DNA from: Hyphomicrobiaceae bacterium
GTDB lineage: Bacteria; Pseudomonadota; Alphaproteobacteria; Rhizobiales; Hyphomicrobiaceae
Assembly (NCBI GenBank): GCA_025359005.1
Contig: JANYHP010000666.1
Span: 1-9,143 of the forward strand
Reading direction: 5' to 3'
Length of the DNA stretch: 9,143 nt
In this document: positions 5,864 through 9,143 of the stretch, piece by piece
Numbering within the stretch: position 1 is the stretch's first letter
How the letters are laid out: every line of letters starts with the position of its first letter
Notes under the pieces: generated by a model
Told to the model about the DNA's origin: nothing
Seen by the model: the letters and a program-made list of their open reading frames with translations, nothing else
The model's database searches: none
Made by a program: the position numbers and the translations under genes

Positions 5864-6901
5864 ATGTCCTCCGTCACGCCCGCCCCCATCGAAACCGACG
5901 CGCTGATCATCGGCGCGGGCCCGTGCGGGCTGTTCGCGGTGTTCGAACTGGGCCTGCTCGATATCAAATGCCATCTGGTCGACATCCTCGACAAGGTCGG
6001 CGGCCAGTGCTCGGAACTCTATCCCGAAAAGCCCATCTACGACATTCCCGCCTTGCCCATCGTCACCGGCCAGGAACTGACCGACCGGCTGATGGAGCAG
6101 ATCAAGCCCTTCGGCGCCCAGTTCCATTTGGGCGAGCGCATCGACAGCCTGCACCGCGAGCCCGATGGGCGCTTCCGCCTCGCCACCGGCGAAGGCCAGC
6201 AGTTCCTGGCCAAAGTCATCGTCATCGCCGCGGGCGGCGGTTCGTTCACGCCCAAGCGCCCGCCGCTTGAAGGCATCGAATCCTACGAAAATACGTCCGT
6301 GTTCTATGCCGTCCGCAAGATGGACCAATTCCGAGATCGTGACGTGCTGATCGTCGGCGGCGGCGACAGCGCGCTCGATTGGACGCTCAATCTGCAACCC
6401 ATCGCACGCTCGCTCACCCTCATGCACCGCCGCGACGACTTCCGCGGCGCGCCCCATTCCGTCGAGCAGATGCGTGCGCTCGTCGCCGACGGAAAAATGA
6501 AATTGCTGATCGGGCAGGCCACCAAGCTGCACGGCGCCGACGGACAGCTCCACTCTGTCTCGGTCAAGACCGCAGCCGGCGAGGAGACGATCGCTTGCAA
6601 TCGGCTGCTGCCCTTCTTCGGGCTGACCATGAAGCTCGGCCCCGTCGCCAACTGGGGCCTCAACCTCCACGAAAACCTCATTCCCGTGGACACCGAAAGG
6701 TTCGAAACGAGCGAGGCCGGCATCTTCGCCATCGGCGACATCAACACCTATCCCGGCAAGCTCAAGCTCATCCTCTCCGGCTTCCACGAAGCAGCCCTGA
6801 TGTCGCAGGCCGCCCACAAAATCGTCCACCCCGGCAAGAAGCTGACGTTCCAGTACACGACGTCCTCGTCGAGCCTGCAGAAGAAGCTCGGCGTCAAGTA
6901 A
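5864..6901 (+). CDS. Ferredoxin/flavodoxin--NADP+ reductase, thioredoxin-reductase-like type
   Basis: This is a cytosolic FAD enzyme that moves electrons between NADPH and ferredoxin or flavodoxin, in the family of Bacillus YumC and the Rhodopseudomonas palustris enzyme. The protein has 345 residues, the usual length. The FAD-binding motif IIGAGPCGL is at 15-23. The insertion GGQCSELYPEKPIYDIP (46-62), typical of this subfamily, replaces thioredoxin-reductase sequence. The NADP-binding motif VGGGDSA is at 164-170, and the HRR at 188-190 is expected to contact the NADP 2'-phosphate. The second FAD motif GIFAIGDINTYPG is at 286-298. The redox-active CxxC of thioredoxin reductases is absent between the two halves of the NADP domain, which excludes that activity. 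The C-terminal tail SSSSLQKKLGV is also characteristic. No ferredoxin gene is adjacent, so its partner is encoded elsewhere. The gene stands alone and ends 21 bp before the convergent Sua5 gene. Confidence 0.93.
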   Translation: MSSVTPAPIETDALIIGAGPCGLFAVFELGLLDIKCHLVDILDKVGGQCSELYPEKPIYDIPALPIVTGQELTDRLMEQIKPFGAQFHLGERIDSLHREPDGRFRLATGEGQQFLAKVIVIAAGGGSFTPKRPPLEGIESYENTSVFYAVRKMDQFRDRDVLIVGGGDSALDWTLNLQPIARSLTLMHRRDDFRGAPHSVEQMRALVADGKMKLLIGQATKLHGADGQLHSVSVKTAAGEETIACNRLLPFFGLTMKLGPVANWGLNLHENLIPVDTERFETSEAGIFAIGDINTYPGKLKLILSGFHEAALMSQAAHKIVHPGKKLTFQYTTSSSSLQKKLGVK

Positions 6902-6922
6902 TCCCAAAAGGCGGCGTTGGCC

Positions 6923-7894
6923 TCACCTCTTTGTCGGTCGCGGCGCCGCCGCCCGGCGCAGGCGATCGTTGATCGCCTCGCCCAGCCCGATGTCCGGGAT
7001 CGGCATCACCGCAATCGACTGCGCACCGATCGTGTCGAGCGCACGCAGCATGGCGAAAAGGTTCGCCGCCGCCTCGACAAGATCGCCACGCAGCGACAGG
7101 GTCTGCATGGCGCCCGTGTGCGTCAACGGCGGCCCGAATGCCAGCAAAGCCTCGCCGTCCTGCACGGCCTGCGCCTCCAGCCGCACCGCAGCCCTCGGCG
7201 CATAATGGCTCGCCAATCGCCCCGGCGACGCCGGTTTCGTCTCATCGTGCGTCGTCTCTGCGGCAACGACGACAGCCGCCCCGAGAACACGCTCGATCTG
7301 CGCCCGCGTCACAGCCCCCGCCCGCAGCAGAACAGCTTTTTCGCCGGTCGCATCGACAATGGTCGATTCGACACCCACCGGCGTCGCGCCGCCATCGACG
7401 ATGAACTCCAACGCATCGCCGAAGTCGGCGGCGACATGGTCAGCCGTCGTCGGGCTGACACGCCCCGACCGGTTTGCGCTCGGCGCCGCGATCGGGCATC
7501 CGGCTTGCTCAAGGATCTGCAACGCGGTTCGGTGCGCTGGCACCCGGATAGCAACCGTATCGAGCCCGGCCGTCGCCAGATCTGCAAGCCAGCAGTCCGG
7601 CTGTTTCCGCAGCACCAGCGTCAACGGCCCCGGCCAGAATGCTGCGGCGAGCGCCCGCGCAACCGGCGTCGGCACACCGAACACCCAGGCCAAGTCAGGT
7701 CTCGGCACATGGATGATGAGCGGATTGAACACTGGCCGCCCCTTCGCGGCGTAGAGGGCAGCCACCGCCATAGCGTTCGTGGCATCGACGCCCAGGCCAT
7801 AGACGGTCTCTGTTGGAAAGGCCACGAGACCGCCCTGCCGCAGATAACGCGCTGCATCCGCGATCGTTTCAGTTGATGTGGGTCGGATAGTCAT
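6923..7894 (-). CDS. tsaC: L-threonylcarbamoyladenylate synthase (Sua5/TsaC2 long form)
   Basis: This makes threonylcarbamoyl-AMP from threonine, bicarbonate and ATP, the first step of t6A37 modification of ANN-decoding tRNAs; TsaD with TsaB and TsaE completes it. The 323 residues contain an N-terminal YrdC domain (about 10-200) and a C-terminal Sua5 domain (about 235-315). Signatures are PTETVYGLG (27-35), KGRP (51-54), PSANRSG (138-144), SPTT (147-150) and GVESTIVD (174-181). The linker PGRLASHYAP (224-233) marks the long form, which in characterised homologues closes over the active site. GLGEAINDRLRRAA (303-316) is the conserved C-terminal motif. The start at 7894 is chosen by family alignment; the sequence before it (GTACGCACGCCCTT) has no good Shine-Dalgarno, so initiation may be weak or leaderless. 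The gene converges on the reductase gene and is divergent from the SDR remnant. Confidence 0.95.
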   Translation of the reverse strand: MTIRPTSTETIADAARYLRQGGLVAFPTETVYGLGVDATNAMAVAALYAAKGRPVFNPLIIHVPRPDLAWVFGVPTPVARALAAAFWPGPLTLVLRKQPDCWLADLATAGLDTVAIRVPAHRTALQILEQAGCPIAAPSANRSGRVSPTTADHVAADFGDALEFIVDGGATPVGVESTIVDATGEKAVLLRAGAVTRAQIERVLGAAVVVAAETTHDETKPASPGRLASHYAPRAAVRLEAQAVQDGEALLAFGPPLTHTGAMQTLSLRGDLVEAAANLFAMLRALDTIGAQSIAVMPIPDIGLGEAINDRLRRAAAPRPTKR

Positions 7895-8036
7895 AAGGGC
7901 GTGCGTACCCTGCGATTGCCAGCCGGGTCAATTCCCGCGACAAGGGCCTGCTGTGACACGGCCCGCCGTCAGTCGCGTCGCGTGACGCCCGCCCAGTCGG
8001 GCAGTAAAATGCCGCAAACCACCGTGGAGAGACCCA

Positions 8037-8234
8037 ATGCCGATGTTTGCGGGCGAGCGCGCCCTCGTCACGGGCTCGGCATCGAGCATCCGACCCGCCA
8101 TCGCGATCGCGTCGGCCCGGGAAGGCACCCACGTCCTCCTCGCCGATGTGGCCGCCACGCAAAATGCCGAAACCCGGCGCGCCAATCTCAACGCCGGCGG
8201 CATGGCGCTCTTCAACTGGATCGACTTCGAATAA
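8037..8234 (+). pseudogene. Short-chain dehydrogenase/reductase remnant, N-terminal part only
   Basis: This 65-codon frame starts like an SDR: FAGERALVTGSASSIRPAIAIASAREGTHVLLADVAA matches the first beta strand, the glycine-rich turn, the first helix and the second strand ending in Asp37, the residue that in NAD-specific members binds the adenosine ribose. The cofactor motif TGxxxGxG is broken: Ser17 and Arg19 stand where glycines are required. The frame stops at a TAA after ALFNWIDFE, about where the third strand begins. Family members have roughly 250 residues with a YxxxK catalytic pair, and no continuation is recognisable in any frame downstream. GGAG at 8026-8029 still lies 7 bases before the ATG, so a short non-catalytic peptide could be made. 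It is best read as a decaying gene fragment. It is divergent from tsaC (142 bp) and 94 bp upstream of the membrane protein gene. Confidence 0.75.
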
Positions 8235-8328
8235 CCTCAAGTGTCCAGACCGTCAAAGTTCATCCGTCTTTGCCGAACACAGCCACGCCCGGGCTGCAAC
8301 GGCACGTAGACCAAGTCCCAGGCCATCC

Positions 8329-9143
8329 ATGCTCAAAACTCTCGTCGATCGTGACCGCGACACGCTGTTGCGCCTCACGCGCATCCTAGTATTCGCGAGC
8401 GTCTTGCTCGCCATCCTGATGCCCTTCAGTGCCCCACTTTTGGTGGGCGGCGCGTTCGTCCTGCAAGCCTTCTGGCACTTTCGCGATCACGGCACCTGGG
8501 GGCTCGATCTTGATTGGCGCAAGGCCGCGCGAAACGCGCTGCCAGTCGCCGCGCTCGTCGCCTACTTCGCCATGCGCTTGTTCCCTGGACCGAGTACACT
8601 GGACGCGATGATCGGCGTCATCTCAATGGGCGTCTATGCAGCGCTGACCGCACTGACGCTTCGCCTGCAGGCGCATCAGAACCTGGATGTCCAGCGCGCC
8701 ATTGCCAAAAGTTTTCTCGCCGCATTCTTCCTGGGCGCCTCGGTGCACGCCTTCGAAGTGATCACCGGTTTCGCCGGCCGCCGCCTGCTGTGGACGCTTG
8801 TTCCGCCGCTCAGGCCGCGCGCCGGCAAACTCGTAATGGAGGGCGAAACGGTCGCCGGCATCGTTGTCTTCATCGCCAATCACGTCTCGGCGATCCTCAC
8901 CGCTCTGATCGTGCCCGTGGCCATGCTCGCAGCCCGTGGCGCCGCTGTCGGCCTGTCGCGCGCACAAACTGGCGCCGCCTGGGCCTCAATCGCTATCGCA
9001 ACAGCCGCTGTCATGCTGTCGGATCACGCCACATCCAAGCTCGCCTTGCTGGTCATGGCGCTTTCGTGGGTCACACTCAGAACCATTCCCCGTATCACCG
9101 GCGCACTCGTCGCAGCATCCTGGACCGGCGCGGTCTTGTTGGT
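8329..9143 (+). CDS. Polytopic membrane protein, O-antigen ligase/polymerase-like (partial, cut by window end)
   Basis: The frame from ATG 8329 stays open for 271 codons to the window edge, with no stop. The translation starts MLKTLVDRDRDTLLRLTRIL and has about eight or nine hydrophobic segments, near residues 15-33, 36-48, 70-84, 92-111, 127-146, 175-200, 214-231, 236-250 and 257-271. Charged, Arg-rich loops alternate with them, so it is an inner-membrane protein. The segment MLSDHATSKLALLVMAL (229-245) and the overall layout recall bacterial O-antigen ligase (WaaL-like/Wzy-like) proteins, which transfer or polymerise surface polysaccharide at the periplasmic face. The large periplasmic loop carrying the usual functional residues would lie beyond the window, so the assignment is tentative. 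Only a weak AGG (8320-8322) precedes the ATG. No neighbouring polysaccharide genes are visible within the window. Confidence 0.6.
   Translation, partial: MLKTLVDRDRDTLLRLTRILVFASVLLAILMPFSAPLLVGGAFVLQAFWHFRDHGTWGLDLDWRKAARNALPVAALVAYFAMRLFPGPSTLDAMIGVISMGVYAALTALTLRLQAHQNLDVQRAIAKSFLAAFFLGASVHAFEVITGFAGRRLLWTLVPPLRPRAGKLVMEGETVAGIVVFIANHVSAILTALIVPVAMLAARGAAVGLSRAQTGAAWASIAIATAAVMLSDHATSKLALLVMALSWVTLRTIPRITGALVAASWTGAVLL

Noticed and set aside
5642..6907. 421-codon minus-strand open frame opposite the ferredoxin-NADP reductase
   Set aside because: It is an antisense shadow of a complete, motif-bearing gene, with no family features of its own.
7869..8240. 123-codon minus-strand frame overlapping the tsaC start and the SDR remnant
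   Set aside because: It is antisense to the SDR-like frame and overlaps the tsaC start; its composition is that of a shadow frame.
1..9143. CRISPR array, prophage, IS element or defence cassette
   Set aside because: No regularly spaced repeats of 20-40 bp, no integrase or transposase motifs and no terminal inverted repeats around any gene were seen. The only tandem repeats are the short heptamers and one 16-bp pair.

Overview
This is a GC-rich chromosomal window with mostly housekeeping content. It looks alphaproteobacterial, most likely Hyphomicrobiales (Rhizobiales). That placement is inferred from the style of three proteins: the aspartate-semialdehyde dehydrogenase, a thioredoxin-reductase-type ferredoxin-NADP reductase, and a long-form Sua5 whose linker reads PGRLASHYAP. 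No rRNA or protein marker fixes the genus.

Layout, left to right. A tRNA-Cys(GCA) gene (53-126, minus) lies downstream of asd (242-1285, minus), which makes aspartate semialdehyde for lysine/DAP, threonine, methionine and isoleucine. Upstream of asd is a minus-strand DUF937 protein (1481-2668). It carries a His-rich linker, one membrane segment and an extra helical C-terminal domain, and has its own intrinsic terminator before asd. A 488-bp divergent intergenic region separates it from a plus-strand aldehyde dehydrogenase (3157-4590) of the succinate-semialdehyde type. A convergent gap with two strong stem-loops and a short direct repeat follows. Then comes a minus-strand secreted lipocalin-like protein (4850-5341), whose codon use is less GC-biased than its neighbours'. 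A 522-bp stretch without a supported gene contains five tandem 7-bp repeats and leads to the plus-strand ferredoxin-NADP reductase (5864-6901). That gene converges, 21 bp away, on the minus-strand Sua5/TsaC threonylcarbamoyl-AMP synthase (6923-7894). To the right are the N-terminal remnant of a short-chain dehydrogenase (8037-8234) and a polytopic membrane protein (from 8329), possibly an O-antigen ligase/polymerase, which runs off the window.

The genes do not form one pathway. Strand changes occur at nearly every gene, and most look like single-gene transcription units with their own ribosome binding sites. asd, the tRNA, the reductase and Sua5 are core functions; the DUF937 and lipocalin-like proteins are of unknown role. 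I see no phage, transposase, CRISPR array, toxin-antitoxin pair or defence cassette, and no convincing new multi-gene system. The points most worth a second look are the domain architecture of the DUF937 protein, the repeat-flanked, compositionally different lipocalin segment, and the decayed SDR fragment.
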